Source of the DNA: Paracoccaceae bacterium
GTDB taxonomy: Bacteria; Pseudomonadota; Alphaproteobacteria; Rhodobacterales; Rhodobacteraceae
Direction: 5' to 3'
DNA length: 64,000 nt
NCBI GenBank assembly: GCA_019911965.1
Contig: JAIOJF010000038.1
Coordinates: 62,001 to 126,000, forward strand
Every line of letters starts with the position of its first letter. Positions within the stretch are counted from its first letter, which is position 1. Positions 1 to 9,558 of the stretch are shown here, in pieces. Position numbers and translations under genes: made by a program. Under the pieces are notes generated by a model. That model had not been told where the DNA came from. It was given only the letters and a program-made list of their open reading frames with translations, and searched no databases.

Positions 1-524
1 ACCGGGTGATCGCCACTACCCGTCAGCGGTTTCCCTGGCTGGCGGTCAACCTTGTGACGGCGATCCTGGCCTCGCTGGTGATCGCGCAGTTCGAGGCGAC
101 CATCCATGCCATCGTGGCGCTGGCGGTGCTGATGCCGATCATCGCCTCGATGGGCGGCAATGCCGGCACCCAGACCCTGACAGTAACGGTCCGCGCCATC
201 GCCACCAAGGATCTGACCCGCGCCAATGTCTGGCGGGTGATCCGGCGCGAGGCGCTGGTGGGTCTGGCCAACGGCTTCATCTTCGCGGTGATGATCGCGG
301 TGGTCGGGATCATCTGGTTCGGCTCGCCCATGCTGGCGGTCGTGCTGGCGCTGGCGATGGTGGCGAACCATATCGTGGCCGGGCTGGCCGGTGTGCTGAT
401 CCCGATCGGGCTGGAAAAGCTGGGCGTCGATCCGGCCCTGGCGTCCGGGGCGTTCGTGACGACGGTCACCGACATAGTCGGCTTTTTCGCGTTTCTGGGG
501 CTGGCGGCGGTGATGCTGCTGTAA
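1..524 (+). CDS. mgtE: Magnesium transporter MgtE, C-terminal part (5' end outside window)
   Basis: The reading frame is open to the left edge, so only the last ~173 residues are seen. They form the C-terminal membrane domain of MgtE-type Mg2+ channels: about five hydrophobic helices, with the family-typical stretch MPIIASMGGNAGTQTLT in the first third and a final helix after the segment ASGAFVTTVTDIVGF. In this family the TTxTD region lines the ion pathway. The cytoplasmic N and CBS domains that gate the channel must lie upstream of base 1. The apparent GTG at base 6 is internal and is not a start. The assignment to MgtE is firm; regulation cannot be judged. Confidence 0.93.
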   Translation, partial: RVIATTRQRFPWLAVNLVTAILASLVIAQFEATIHAIVALAVLMPIIASMGGNAGTQTLTVTVRAIATKDLTRANVWRVIRREALVGLANGFIFAVMIAVVGIIWFGSPMLAVVLALAMVANHIVAGLAGVLIPIGLEKLGVDPALASGAFVTTVTDIVGFFAFLGLAAVMLL

Positions 525-675
525 GGGCGGCGTTGCCAGCCGTTCCGTTCGGCAAAAGACAGCCTTTCGGGCGATTTGCCGCAATCGGCCAAGTTTTACG
601 CCGGAATCGGTGAAAATGTGCTATTTTGCTGTCGATTTCATTAAAATTCCTTCCATATCAACAGCGAGCGAACCG

Positions 676-2571
676 ATGGCACTTGTAAACCCGACCAACG
701 GAACCGACGCGATCTTCTACTACGGCCTCGGTATCCACGATGCACCCGCGATTTCGATCCTTGCCGACGGGGTCGATGTTACCACTCTGGGCAGCGCCGG
801 TGCGACCAGCGCGACCGAGATCAGGCTGAACTATGCAGGCGGCACCTCGGTTATCCATACCGGCACGTTCTCGCTGGTGAACGGGCTGGTCCTGGCAGGA
901 TCCATAACCGATGACATCCGGATCACAAGCACGGGCGTCGATGCCACGGTCACTGGCGTCAACCGCGAATTCTGGTTGCTGGAATCCGGTGCGCTGACGG
1001 AAACGCAGTTCTTCTCCAACCTGTTCCAGTTCGCTGATGTCGTGAACGGGTCGGCGTTTGACGACGATATCGCCGGGCATGGCGGCAACGATATCATTTT
1101 CGGCAATGACGGGAATGACATCATCGACGCCGATACCGGCAACGACCGGGTGTTCGGCGGCAATGGCGGCGACGTCTTGCTGTCGCGGGGCGGCAACGAT
1201 CTGCTGGTCGGCGGCGCGGGCAACGATTTCCTGTTCAGCGGCGATGATAATGACGAGATCAGGGGCGGAGCCGACAACGATACCGCCTTTGCCGGCGACG
1301 GCGACGATCTGATCCTCGGCGGGGCCGGTGCGGATAATCTGAACGGAGACGGCGGAAAGGACACGATTTCCGGCGGTGATGGCGACGACACGATCAACGG
1401 CGGTCTGCAAGGCGACACGCTGAACGGCGATGCCGGCGATGACGTGATCCGCGGCAACGGTGCACGCGATTTCATATTCGGCGGCGGCGGCCAGGATTCC
1501 TTGCGCGGCGATGGCGGCAATGACCGGCTGCGCGGCGATGGCGGCAACGATGAGCTTTTCGGCGGCAGCGGTGATGACCTGCTGTTCGGCGATGATGGTG
1601 CGGACACGCTGAACGGCGATGCTGGCAACGACACTTTGCGCGGCGGGGCCGATAACGACGTGCTGCGCGGCGGCGATGGTGATGACGGCCTGTTCGGCGA
1701 TGCCGGAAACGACCGGTTGAGCGGGCAGGACGGTGCCGATGACCTGTCCGGCGGAAACGGGGCCGACGATCTTTATGGCGGCGATGGCAATGACTTTTTG
1801 AACGGCGGAAACGGTGCGGACAGATTGTTCGGCGATGACGGCGACGACCAGATGCGTGGCGGCGCGGGCATTGACCGGCTGATCGGCGGGCTTGGCAACG
1901 ATTTCCTGGACGGTCAGGGCGGGGACGACTTTCTGAGTGGCGATTACGGTGACGACGAATTGCGCGGCGGTGCCGGTGCCGATCAGCTGTTTGGTGGCAA
2001 GGGCCGCGACACGCTTTTTGGCGGCTCCGGTGACGATGATCTGAATGGCGGGGCTGCCCGCGACACGCTGTCTGGTGGTGCCGACGATGACAATCTGGAC
2101 GGCGGCAGCGGCAACGACAATCTGGATGGCGGCGGCGGCAATGACAGTCTCGGCGGCGGGCTTGGGTCGGATTCGTTGTTTGGCGGGGTCGGCAGCGACT
2201 CGCTGAACGGTGGTGCCGGCGGCGATTTCCTGACCGGTGGCGCGGATGCGGATGTCCTGACCGGCGGCGCGGATGCCGATCAGTTCATCTTTACCGATGC
2301 CGCCGATTCCGGCACGGCGCCGGGATTGCGCGACACGATCACAGATTTCCAGACGGGTGTGGACAAGCTGCATTTCGCGAACCTGCTGGATTCGCTGGTG
2401 CTGGTCGGCAGCGTCGTCGGCGCGTTCAGCGGCGCGGCGGGTCAGATCGTCTTGGCCAACGGGCTGGTCAGCCTCGATCTGACGGGCAACGGTGTTTCGG
2501 ACATGGAAATCGTGACCGAACTTTCCAATGTGGCGGTGACGGTTGCCGAGGCTGATCTGATTCTGGTGTAG
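676..2571 (+). CDS. RTX calcium-binding exoprotein (631 aa)
   Basis: A secreted-type hemolysin-like protein. About 125 N-terminal residues without a recognisable domain precede ~400 residues of glycine/aspartate nonapeptides of the GGxGxDxLx type, which in this family form Ca2+-binding parallel beta-rolls. The last ~100 residues (GADADQFIF, DTITDFQTGVDKL) resemble the serralysin/M10 C-terminal module, and the protein ends in hydrophobic LILV, typical of the uncleaved type I secretion signal. There is no Sec signal peptide. ATG at 676 is preferred because a cytosolic-looking MALVNPTNG start suits the family; an in-frame ATG at 610 would add 22 residues. No protease motif (HExxH) is present, so enzymatic activity is not supported. 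No ABC/MFP secretion genes are nearby. Confidence 0.88.
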   Translation: MALVNPTNGTDAIFYYGLGIHDAPAISILADGVDVTTLGSAGATSATEIRLNYAGGTSVIHTGTFSLVNGLVLAGSITDDIRITSTGVDATVTGVNREFWLLESGALTETQFFSNLFQFADVVNGSAFDDDIAGHGGNDIIFGNDGNDIIDADTGNDRVFGGNGGDVLLSRGGNDLLVGGAGNDFLFSGDDNDEIRGGADNDTAFAGDGDDLILGGAGADNLNGDGGKDTISGGDGDDTINGGLQGDTLNGDAGDDVIRGNGARDFIFGGGGQDSLRGDGGNDRLRGDGGNDELFGGSGDDLLFGDDGADTLNGDAGNDTLRGGADNDVLRGGDGDDGLFGDAGNDRLSGQDGADDLSGGNGADDLYGGDGNDFLNGGNGADRLFGDDGDDQMRGGAGIDRLIGGLGNDFLDGQGGDDFLSGDYGDDELRGGAGADQLFGGKGRDTLFGGSGDDDLNGGAARDTLSGGADDDNLDGGSGNDNLDGGGGNDSLGGGLGSDSLFGGVGSDSLNGGAGGDFLTGGADADVLTGGADADQFIFTDAADSGTAPGLRDTITDFQTGVDKLHFANLLDSLVLVGSVVGAFSGAAGQIVLANGLVSLDLTGNGVSDMEIVTELSNVAVTVAEADLILV

Positions 2572-2620
2572 GTTTTTCCGGCTGGCGCGTTGTGCCCGGT
2601 ATTCGCCGCGATGCCTGTCC

Positions 2621-5242
2621 CTACGGGATTTTCAGCATCCGGCTGCGCCCGCTTTTCACGTAGCTGAGGTTGTCCACCCCGATTGCCGCAACCTGGCCGC
2701 CATCGACCCGGTCCCCCGGCTTGACCTTGACAAACCGCCCGCTCGGCAACCGGAGCAGCGCGTGGCGGTCGGATGCGCTGCCATATACCCCGATCAGGTT
2801 CAGTTGCGCCAGGTTGATCGCGTTCTTGATGGTCGCCTGCTTGGCGACATTGGCGCGGGTCGGCAGGACCGGGCCGCGATCCTCGACAATCGGCTCGGTC
2901 GCTTCCGAGGTCGAATCAAGCTGGCTGCGGCTGTTGGCGACGGTAACGCTGAAATCGCTGGGCCGATGTGCCGGCTGGAACGAGGTCAGCACCGCCAGGT
3001 CGCTGGGGCTGGCATCGGCGCTGGCCTCGACCGATTGCAGCGATTCCGGGCGCGACCGTGCCCGGCGTTGCTGCAATTCCGCCAGCGTCAGCTTGCCCTG
3101 CACATAGATCGCATCCGCGCCGGTCTTCAGATCCTCGGGACGCGATTTCGGCTTCAGCGCCGCATGCGGGTTCGGCGGCACCAGTTCCTCGGTTTCCGGC
3201 TTGGTCGGCGGGGTGACGGCGGGCCTGCCGGCACGGACATAGATGCCGTAAGGGCTGAGCGCACCTTCAGCCGTGGCGCGGACCAGGCCGCGTTCGTCCA
3301 GATCGAACGCCGTGTCCGGCGATAGCGGCGACATCACCTTGGCGGGCGGATCATCCGCCGGGCCGGAGGCAAAGTCGGGCAGGGTATTGGCGTCGTTGGC
3401 TTCCAGCGCACGATCGGCGGCGGCGATGAAAATATCGTCGCGGTCCTGATCCACCAGCGGCTCGGGCAGGTCGCGCAGCCCTTCCAGAATACCGGTGCGG
3501 GCATAACCCGCGTCGATGTCGGCCTGCAACTGGTCGCTCTGAGCGCCGCTGAGGCCTTCTTCGTCCAGTTCTTCGCGGGTCGGCAGATCAATGCCGGCGG
3601 CTCGGATATCGGCCAGTTCTTCTTCCGACAGATCGGTGACCGGGGTCGCGGTATCGGGCAGATCGGCCAGCGGATCGTCCCTGCCTTCAAACAACGAGCG
3701 CCGCTCGGGGCGCAGCGGCGGGATCGCCGGGTCGGCATCGGGGGCGACGCGGGCAACCTCAAGCTCCAGATCGTCGGGGCGCGCGCGCGGGCGGTTATCG
3801 GCAATGACGCCACGCGCAGGACTGGTGGTCAGAAGTGCTGTGCCGTCGGTACTGGTGTGCCCGGTCTCGCCATCCACAACCGGGTCGCCTGTCGACATGA
3901 CCAGATAGATCAACCCGACCAGCCCGATCACCGCCAGTACCGAAATGGCCATCACGCGGCGGCTGCGCCACGGAACAACCGCCTCCGGTTCATCGCCGGG
4001 TAACGCAAGGGCGTCGGTTTCGGCAGCGTCAATTACCGCCGCGAGGATCGGTTCGCCTGCCAATTCGTCGGGCATCCCGGCGGGATCGACAGCGGGGTCT
4101 GCAACCGGTCCTGCCGCTGCATCCTCTGCCTTGGCGGGTCGCAGCCGCCGGGTTGCGCCGCCGGCAATCCCCTTCAGCACCATCGCATAACCCGCCAGCC
4201 GGGCCGGCCAGCCGGGCGTCTGAGGGTCATCGGCCAGGATCCGCGCCCTGAGGCTCGTATCGTCCAGCGGTTCGATCCGCGCGCCGCCAGCCCGCAGGGG
4301 CGGTTCGGTTTCCGCGGTGATCACCGGGGCAGGGCGGGGGGTTGCCGGTTCGCCATCCGCGCCAAGGATGGCGATCCTCGGGGCAACGCGCGACAGCGGG
4401 CGCTTGCCGCTGGGCGCGGCGGCCAGCGTCGCCGTGGTGCGGCGGCTGGAAAAGGCAGGCAGATCGCCGTCATCGGCGGTGCTTTCCGCCGGGGGCGCTT
4501 CGGCCTCGGGCTGCACCGGCGGGATGAGTTCCTCGTCCTCGGGCAGGTCTTCGGCGAACAGGTTGGCCTCGGCCTCGTCTGCCGTATCTTCGTCGTCAAC
4601 ATTCAGGGCGGCGGCCAGGTCATCTCCGTCATCCGGGAAATCCTCGGCGGTCAGGAAATCAGGCTCCGCCGAAGCGGCGAACAGGCTTTCATGGTCTTCC
4701 GGTATCGCCCGCTCGCGCGGGTTTTCGCGCAGATCGACATCCGCACCGATGAAGGTATAGGAATAATCCGATCGCCCGAAATAAGGCTCCCAGGCATCCG
4801 GGCTGTCATCGGCGCGGGCCACGAAGGTGATCGGGTTGAACCGGTGCTCGACCGCGAATTCCTCGGCCTCGTCCAGCGTTTCGCGCGCAACGATCGCCAC
4901 CCACAGATTTGCCCCGCTGCCTTTCCAGTCGAACACCAGATCGTCGGTCTGGTAGGGGGTTTCCCCCTCAAGCGCGGCCGCAATCTGGGCGCGGCGGGTA
5001 TCATCGTCGGGGCCGGGGGCGTGGATCTCGCGGTAGAGTATCTGCGAATTGGGGATGATCAGCTTGCAGCCGAAGCCCTTGCCCTCCAGCCCCATCGCGG
5101 TCGAGCGCAGGAAGGCGAGGTTCTCGCGCAGCCGGGCATCGTCCAGCAACACCTCGCCAACCTCGGTCCACGTATTGCGCACCGACCGGTGCAGCAGCAC
5201 GATCCCCTCATGAGACAGGTTCAGGGCGAAGTTTGGCTTCAT
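2621..5242 (-). CDS. Bitopic envelope protein with PilM/GspL-like N-terminus and PilP/GspC-like C-terminus (873 aa)
   Basis: An acidic protein with three parts. Residues ~1-180 read like the actin-like cytoplasmic domain of GspL/PilM proteins (LIIPNSQILYREI, ALEGETPYQTDDLVFDW). A low-complexity Glu/Ala/Pro linker leads to one membrane helix at ~430-451 (VMAISVLAVIGLVGLIYLV). A ~370-residue, mostly disordered periplasmic part follows. The last ~60 residues (LNLIGVYGS, LLRLPSGRFVKVKPGDRVDGGQVAAIG) resemble the beta-barrel of PilP/GspC homology regions. Type II secretion or type IV pilus machines normally use separate proteins for these ends; no other pilus or secretion genes are in the window. 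The domain assignments are by eye only. The gene stands alone on the minus strand, with 50 bp to the convergent RTX gene. Confidence 0.7.
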   Translation of the reverse strand: MKPNFALNLSHEGIVLLHRSVRNTWTEVGEVLLDDARLRENLAFLRSTAMGLEGKGFGCKLIIPNSQILYREIHAPGPDDDTRRAQIAAALEGETPYQTDDLVFDWKGSGANLWVAIVARETLDEAEEFAVEHRFNPITFVARADDSPDAWEPYFGRSDYSYTFIGADVDLRENPRERAIPEDHESLFAASAEPDFLTAEDFPDDGDDLAAALNVDDEDTADEAEANLFAEDLPEDEELIPPVQPEAEAPPAESTADDGDLPAFSSRRTTATLAAAPSGKRPLSRVAPRIAILGADGEPATPRPAPVITAETEPPLRAGGARIEPLDDTSLRARILADDPQTPGWPARLAGYAMVLKGIAGGATRRLRPAKAEDAAAGPVADPAVDPAGMPDELAGEPILAAVIDAAETDALALPGDEPEAVVPWRSRRVMAISVLAVIGLVGLIYLVMSTGDPVVDGETGHTSTDGTALLTTSPARGVIADNRPRARPDDLELEVARVAPDADPAIPPLRPERRSLFEGRDDPLADLPDTATPVTDLSEEELADIRAAGIDLPTREELDEEGLSGAQSDQLQADIDAGYARTGILEGLRDLPEPLVDQDRDDIFIAAADRALEANDANTLPDFASGPADDPPAKVMSPLSPDTAFDLDERGLVRATAEGALSPYGIYVRAGRPAVTPPTKPETEELVPPNPHAALKPKSRPEDLKTGADAIYVQGKLTLAELQQRRARSRPESLQSVEASADASPSDLAVLTSFQPAHRPSDFSVTVANSRSQLDSTSEATEPIVEDRGPVLPTRANVAKQATIKNAINLAQLNLIGVYGSASDRHALLRLPSGRFVKVKPGDRVDGGQVAAIGVDNLSYVKSGRSRMLKIP

Positions 5243-5408
5243 GCCAGTCCTCTAGCAATTCCCGGTGGCAATTTGGAGTCGGCAAATTGCCCGGATTGCG
5301 ATTATAGCAGGAAATCGCTCATGGGCCAGAGGGCTTGGAACAAAGGGTTGATATTACACGAAATTGCGCCGTAACCTGACAGCTACACAATTCTTGGGGA
5401 GTGCTGCG

Positions 5409-6089
5409 ATGATCCGCCTGCTGATTTGCCTGATTCTGCTGGTGCCGACCCTGGCAAATGCCGAGGCCGCAATGCGGATTCTGACGATTTCCGGGTCCGG
5501 CCAGGTGACGGTTGCACCGGACCTCGCACTGGTCTCGGTCGGGGTCGAGGTGGGCGCGCCGACTGCGGATCGAGCACTGAAGCTGAACTCGGCCCGGATG
5601 CAGGAGGTGTTTGCCTCGCTGGAACAGGCGGGCATCGCGCGGCGCGATATCCAGACCTCGCAATTGTCGATCCATCCGCAATGGGACAGCCAGCAGACCT
5701 CGTATGACAAGCCGATCTCGATCAAGGGCTTCATCGCCACAAATGTGGTGCAGGTGCGCCTGCGCGATCTCGGGCGACTGGGCCAGGTGTTGGACGCGCT
5801 GACCCGCAGCGGGGCCAACCGCATTCAGGGCGTGCGGTTCGACATTTCCGAACCCGGCCCGCATCTGGACCGCGCCCGCCAGTTGGCGGTGGCCGATGCC
5901 CTGCGCAAGGCGCAACTAATCGCGGATGCGGCAGGCGTCGCTTTGGGCGCGATCCAGACCATCGAGGCGTCAGATGGCGGGCAGACTTTCTACCGCGCCG
6001 AAGCGGCGAGGATGGCCGATGGCGTGCCGGTTGCCGAGGGGGAATTGTCGCTGAACGCGGATGTCACGATCCGGTTTGCGATAGAATAA
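5409..6089 (+). CDS. SIMPL-domain (DUF541, YggE-like) periplasmic protein
   Basis: A 226-aa protein with a clear signal peptide (MIRLLICLILLVPTLANAEA) followed by the SIMPL/DUF541 fold: ISGSGQVTVAPDLALVSVGVE at the front, a central FIATNVVQVRLRDLGRLGQVLD, and a C-terminal NADVTIRFAIE strand. E. coli YggE and relatives are linked to oxidative stress tolerance and form oligomeric periplasmic or outer-membrane assemblies; the biochemical role is not settled. The start at 5409 is supported by GGGGAG seven bases upstream; an ATG at 5364 in frame has no such site and would place a poor sequence before the signal peptide. The gene is monocistronic. Confidence 0.9.
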   Translation: MIRLLICLILLVPTLANAEAAMRILTISGSGQVTVAPDLALVSVGVEVGAPTADRALKLNSARMQEVFASLEQAGIARRDIQTSQLSIHPQWDSQQTSYDKPISIKGFIATNVVQVRLRDLGRLGQVLDALTRSGANRIQGVRFDISEPGPHLDRARQLAVADALRKAQLIADAAGVALGAIQTIEASDGGQTFYRAEAARMADGVPVAEGELSLNADVTIRFAIE

Positions 6090-6095
6090 AGCGCA

Positions 6096-6205
6096 ATCCG
6101 AAAAGTGGGCACCGGTTTCAGCGCAGGGTCACCTCTCGGCGATTGAAGGCAATCGCCTGTCGGTCAGCGGGGCGCGGCCCGGGGTGACCCCCGTGCCAAA
6201 GCAGT
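6096..6205 (+). repeat. Intergenic repeat-like element, copy A
   Basis: The GC-rich segment GGGCGCGGCCCGGGG-TGACCCCC-GTGCCAAA (6170-6200) recurs nearly exactly in inverted orientation at 34246-34276, next to tRNA-His. Upstream at 6097-6120 lies a motif around GAAAAGTGGGCACCGGTTTC, of a kind I associate with dispersed alphaproteobacterial intergenic repeats. It does not overlap a gene. Confidence 0.5.
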
Positions 6206-6222
6206 GGTTGTATCGAATGTCA

Positions 6223-6253
6223 GGCCCCGGCCAGCCAGTCGCGGGCCGGGGCC
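6223..6253 (-). terminator. Hairpin terminator downstream of metY
   Basis: A perfect 10-bp inverted repeat, GGCCCCGGCC / GGCCGGGGCC, with an 11-nt loop lies 8 bp beyond the stop codon of the sulfhydrylase gene. No T-run follows, so it may slow polymerase or protect the 3' end rather than act alone. Confidence 0.6.
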
Positions 6254-6260
6254 GTCAGTC

Positions 6261-7556
6261 TCAGCGTCCGGTGGCCTTGGTCAGGGCCTGATCCAGATCG
6301 GCGATCAGGTCGTCGGCATCTTCGGTTCCGATGGAAATCCGCACCATGTTCGGTGCCGCACCCGACGCAGCCTGCTGCTGGGCCGTCAACTGGCGGTGCG
6401 TGGTCGAGGCCGAATGGATCACCAGCGACCGCGTATCGCCCAGATTGGCGACATGGCTGAAAATCTCCAGCCCGTTCACGAACTTGACGCAGGCATCATA
6501 GCCCCCGGCAATCGCCACGGTGAACAGCGCGCCCGCCCCTTTCGGGCAGATTTTCGCCACCCGGTCGTAGTAAGGCGAGGATTTCAGCCCGGCATAGGTC
6601 ACCCCGTCCACCCTTGGATCGGCTTCCAGCCATTTCGCCACTTTCTCGGCATTTTCCACATGCTTTTCCATCCTGAGGCTCAGGGTCTCGATCCCCATCA
6701 ACGTGTAATGCGCCGCCTGCGGGTTCAGCGTCATGCCAAGGTCGCGCAGACCGATGGCGATGCCGTGGAAGGTGAAGGCGAGATTGCCGAAGGTCTCGTG
6801 GAATTTCAGCCCGTGATAGGCCGGTTCAGGGGCTGACAGCGAGGGGAACTTGTCGCTGGCGGACCAGTCGAACTTGCCGCTGTCCACCACCACGCCGCCG
6901 GTGACGGTGCCGTTGCCGGTCAGGTATTTGGTCATCGAATGCACCACCAGCGTCGCGCCGTGGTCGATCGGACGGCACAGATAGGGCGAGGCCGAGGTAT
7001 TGTCGACGATCAGCGGAATGCCGGCCCCGTCCGCAATTGCCGCGATGGCGTCCAGATCGGTGATGTAGCCGCCGGGATTGGCGATGGATTCGCAGAAAAC
7101 GGCGCGGGTGTTATCGTCAATCGCCGCTTTCACCGCGTCCAGATCGTCGAAATCGACGAAGGTCGCCGACCAGCCGAAGCGCTTGATCGTGTGGCTGAGC
7201 TGCGTGACCGAGCCGCCGTAAAGCCGGGTCGAGGCCACGATATTGCGCCCAGGCCCCATCAGCGGGAACAGCGCCATGATCTGTGCCGCATGCCCGGACG
7301 AGCAGCAGACCGCGCCCACGCCGCCTTCCAGCGTGGCCACACGTTCCTGCAAGGCCGCCACGGTGGGATTGGTCAGGCGCGAATAGATATAGCCGACCTC
7401 CTGAAGATTGAACAAGGCGGCGGCGTGATCGGCATCGCGGAACACGTAGGCCGTGGTCTGGTAGATCGGCACCTGCCGCGCCCCGGTGGCCGGATCGGGC
7501 CGGGCACCGGCGTGAATCTGAAGCGTGTCGAAGCCATAGGTGGGTCCGTCGGACAT
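6261..7556 (-). CDS. metY: O-acetylhomoserine sulfhydrylase (PLP-dependent)
   Basis: A 431-aa cystathionine gamma-synthase-family enzyme. It would condense O-acetylhomoserine with sulfide to make homocysteine, the direct sulfhydrylation route to methionine. The long form (431 aa rather than ~390), the N-terminal GFDTLQIHAGARPD and the internal insert match MetY. The PLP lysine is in SMTKYLTGNG near residue 208; the family's RLTNPT motif is near residue 60. An AAGGAA ribosome site lies eight bases before ATG 7556. The gene stands alone; the next gene upstream is divergent. I looked for a SAM-type riboswitch in the leader and saw none convincing. Confidence 0.95.
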   Translation of the reverse strand: MSDGPTYGFDTLQIHAGARPDPATGARQVPIYQTTAYVFRDADHAAALFNLQEVGYIYSRLTNPTVAALQERVATLEGGVGAVCCSSGHAAQIMALFPLMGPGRNIVASTRLYGGSVTQLSHTIKRFGWSATFVDFDDLDAVKAAIDDNTRAVFCESIANPGGYITDLDAIAAIADGAGIPLIVDNTSASPYLCRPIDHGATLVVHSMTKYLTGNGTVTGGVVVDSGKFDWSASDKFPSLSAPEPAYHGLKFHETFGNLAFTFHGIAIGLRDLGMTLNPQAAHYTLMGIETLSLRMEKHVENAEKVAKWLEADPRVDGVTYAGLKSSPYYDRVAKICPKGAGALFTVAIAGGYDACVKFVNGLEIFSHVANLGDTRSLVIHSASTTHRQLTAQQQAASGAAPNMVRISIGTEDADDLIADLDQALTKATGR

Positions 7557-7833
7557 GAAATCATTCCTTGTTTGCTGAAAATTCCGGAGGCCAGACTAGG
7601 CGATTGCATCAGGTGCGACAAGGTTTCTGCTGCGCGGCGGCCCGGAAAAGCCAGACCTTCCGCAAGCCCGCGAAAATGCGGGAAAACTTTCGCGCCTGCA
7701 CCTTGAAGGCGTGGAAAACGTCCCGCACCATGCGGCAACCTGCATCTGCAGGCCACTTCCCAGGCTCGCCGTGCTGTGGTATGAAATCCCTTAAAAGAAC
7801 CCGCAAAAACGCGGAAACGGGCGGAGCAGGCCC

Positions 7834-9552
7834 TTGGTCATAACCAATACCGAAAATGTCAGCGACAGCGGCACGCTGGAACTGCTGAACCTCAGGACCA
7901 TCACCACCGGCAATGTCGGCGGCAACACGCTGGTGTTTGCCGGCGGCAATGATGACGGAATTTCGGTGTTCCAACTCGCCGATGACGGCACGCTGACCAG
8001 CCTGTTCGATCTGGATGACGACAGTGCGCTGGAACTGGACAATCTGCGCGAGTTGCAGTTTGTCGAGGTCGGCGGCAATCCGATCCTGATCGCGGCGGGC
8101 AACGATGACGGGCTGAGCACGTTTTCCGTGGCCAGCGACGGCACCCTGACGCTGCTGGACGAGATCGAGGACGACGCCTCCTTGTTGCTCAACAATGTCG
8201 ATGCGCTGACCACGATCAGTGTCGGCGGCAACACGTTCGTCATTACCGGCAATGCCCATACCGCGGCGCAGGAAGGGGTGTCGGTATTCTCGCTCGGCTC
8301 CGACGGCAGCCTGACCCATGTCGACCAGATCACCGAGGATTCCGATTCCTCCAACCTGCAACTCGACAACCTGCGGGCCGTGGTCGGGGCGGAATCCGGC
8401 GGCACCTCCTATATCATTGCCGGCGGCGATGATGACGGATTGTCGGTGTTCTCCATCGACAGTTCGGGAAACCTGACCAATGTGTTCAACATCGCCGACG
8501 GGGCCTCGCCCGATCTCGGCGGCGAGGATCTGGAACTGAACAACCTGACGGCGCTGGCGGCGGTTTCAACCGGCGGCAGCACCTATATTTATGCCGGTGG
8601 CGAGGATGACGGCATCTCGGTCTTCACGCTGAACGGTAATGGCAGCCTGACCCATATCTTCGATTACGAGGATGGCGGGGCGCTACAACTGACCAATCTG
8701 CGCTCGCTGGAAATCGCCACCTCGCAATCGGGGCAGAACTACCTGTTCGTGGTCGGCGACGACGACGCCTTGCAGGCCTATTCCATCGCCGCCGATGGCA
8801 GCCTGACGCTGGTGCAGACCTACGACGACGACGGCAATACCGAGATCAACAATGCCGAGGATGTCGCCTTCGTGCTGGTCGATGGCCGCATGATGGCCAT
8901 CGCCGGTGGCGACGAGGATGGCATCAGCGCCTTCAACGTGCCTTGCTTCACCCCCGGCACGCGGATATTGACACCGCAAGGCGACCGCTTGGTCGAGGAT
9001 CTGAAGCCCGGCGATCTGGTGATTACCCAGGATCACGGTGCGCAGCCGATCCGCGCCGTCGCCCGGCGTAGCCTGTCGGCGGAGCAACTGGAGGCAAGCC
9101 CGCAATTTCGCGCCATCCGCATCCGCCGTGGCGCGCTGGGCGGCGGCCTGCCGCTGCGTGATCTGGTGGTCTCTCCGCAGCACCGGATGCTGGTTGGCGG
9201 GCGCGATACCAACCTGTTGTTCGGCCTTGATGCCGCGCTGGCATCGGCCAGAAGCCTGGTCAATAGCGGCGCGATCGGCCTGGCCCCGGAGGCCCCGTCG
9301 GGCCTTGTTTATATCCACCTGGTGTTCGATAGGCACCAGATCATCTTTGCCGAGGCCGCGCCCACCGAAAGTTTCTTTCCTGGAACCGAAGCCATTGACG
9401 GGCTTGGCAGGGCAACCCGGGCCGAATTGTTCGCGCTGTTTCCCGAACTGGCAACCGGCGACGCGGCGCGGTTCCGCCCGGCCCGTCCGTTCCTGAAACA
9501 TTTCGAGGCGGCGATTGTCGCGCGGCACCTGCCGGAACTGGCGGCGCTGTGA
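7834..9552 (+). CDS. Beta-propeller-like exoprotein with C-terminal Hint domain
   Basis: A 572-aa protein in two parts. Residues ~1-365 consist of repeats of ~45-55 residues with the pattern GGN...VFAGGNDDGISVFQLADDGTLT, probably a calcium-rich beta-propeller. From ~368 starts a Hint (hedgehog/intein) module: PCFTPGTRILTPQGDRLVEDLKPGD, with the catalytic cysteine of the splicing fold, then LVVSPQHRMLV and VFDRHQIIFAEAAPTESFFPG. Such Hint exoproteins are common in marine Rhodobacteraceae and are thought to be type I secreted; whether they self-cleave is unknown. The start is a TTG at 7834 with GGAG seven bases upstream; an in-frame TAA at 7792 and no ATG or GTG leave no better choice. The gene converges with the CoA-binding protein gene, seven bases away. 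Confidence 0.82.
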   Translation: MVITNTENVSDSGTLELLNLRTITTGNVGGNTLVFAGGNDDGISVFQLADDGTLTSLFDLDDDSALELDNLRELQFVEVGGNPILIAAGNDDGLSTFSVASDGTLTLLDEIEDDASLLLNNVDALTTISVGGNTFVITGNAHTAAQEGVSVFSLGSDGSLTHVDQITEDSDSSNLQLDNLRAVVGAESGGTSYIIAGGDDDGLSVFSIDSSGNLTNVFNIADGASPDLGGEDLELNNLTALAAVSTGGSTYIYAGGEDDGISVFTLNGNGSLTHIFDYEDGGALQLTNLRSLEIATSQSGQNYLFVVGDDDALQAYSIAADGSLTLVQTYDDDGNTEINNAEDVAFVLVDGRMMAIAGGDEDGISAFNVPCFTPGTRILTPQGDRLVEDLKPGDLVITQDHGAQPIRAVARRSLSAEQLEASPQFRAIRIRRGALGGGLPLRDLVVSPQHRMLVGGRDTNLLFGLDAALASARSLVNSGAIGLAPEAPSGLVYIHLVFDRHQIIFAEAAPTESFFPGTEAIDGLGRATRAELFALFPELATGDAARFRPARPFLKHFEAAIVARHLPELAAL

Positions 9553-9558
9553 CACGCC

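Noticed and set aside
658-2373. 571-codon minus-strand open frame
   Set aside because: Antisense to the RTX repeats, low complexity.
7557-7833. SAM-type riboswitch in the metY leader
   Set aside because: Such elements are common before methionine genes in alphaproteobacteria, but neither the SAM-II core nor the SAM/SAH core could be found.
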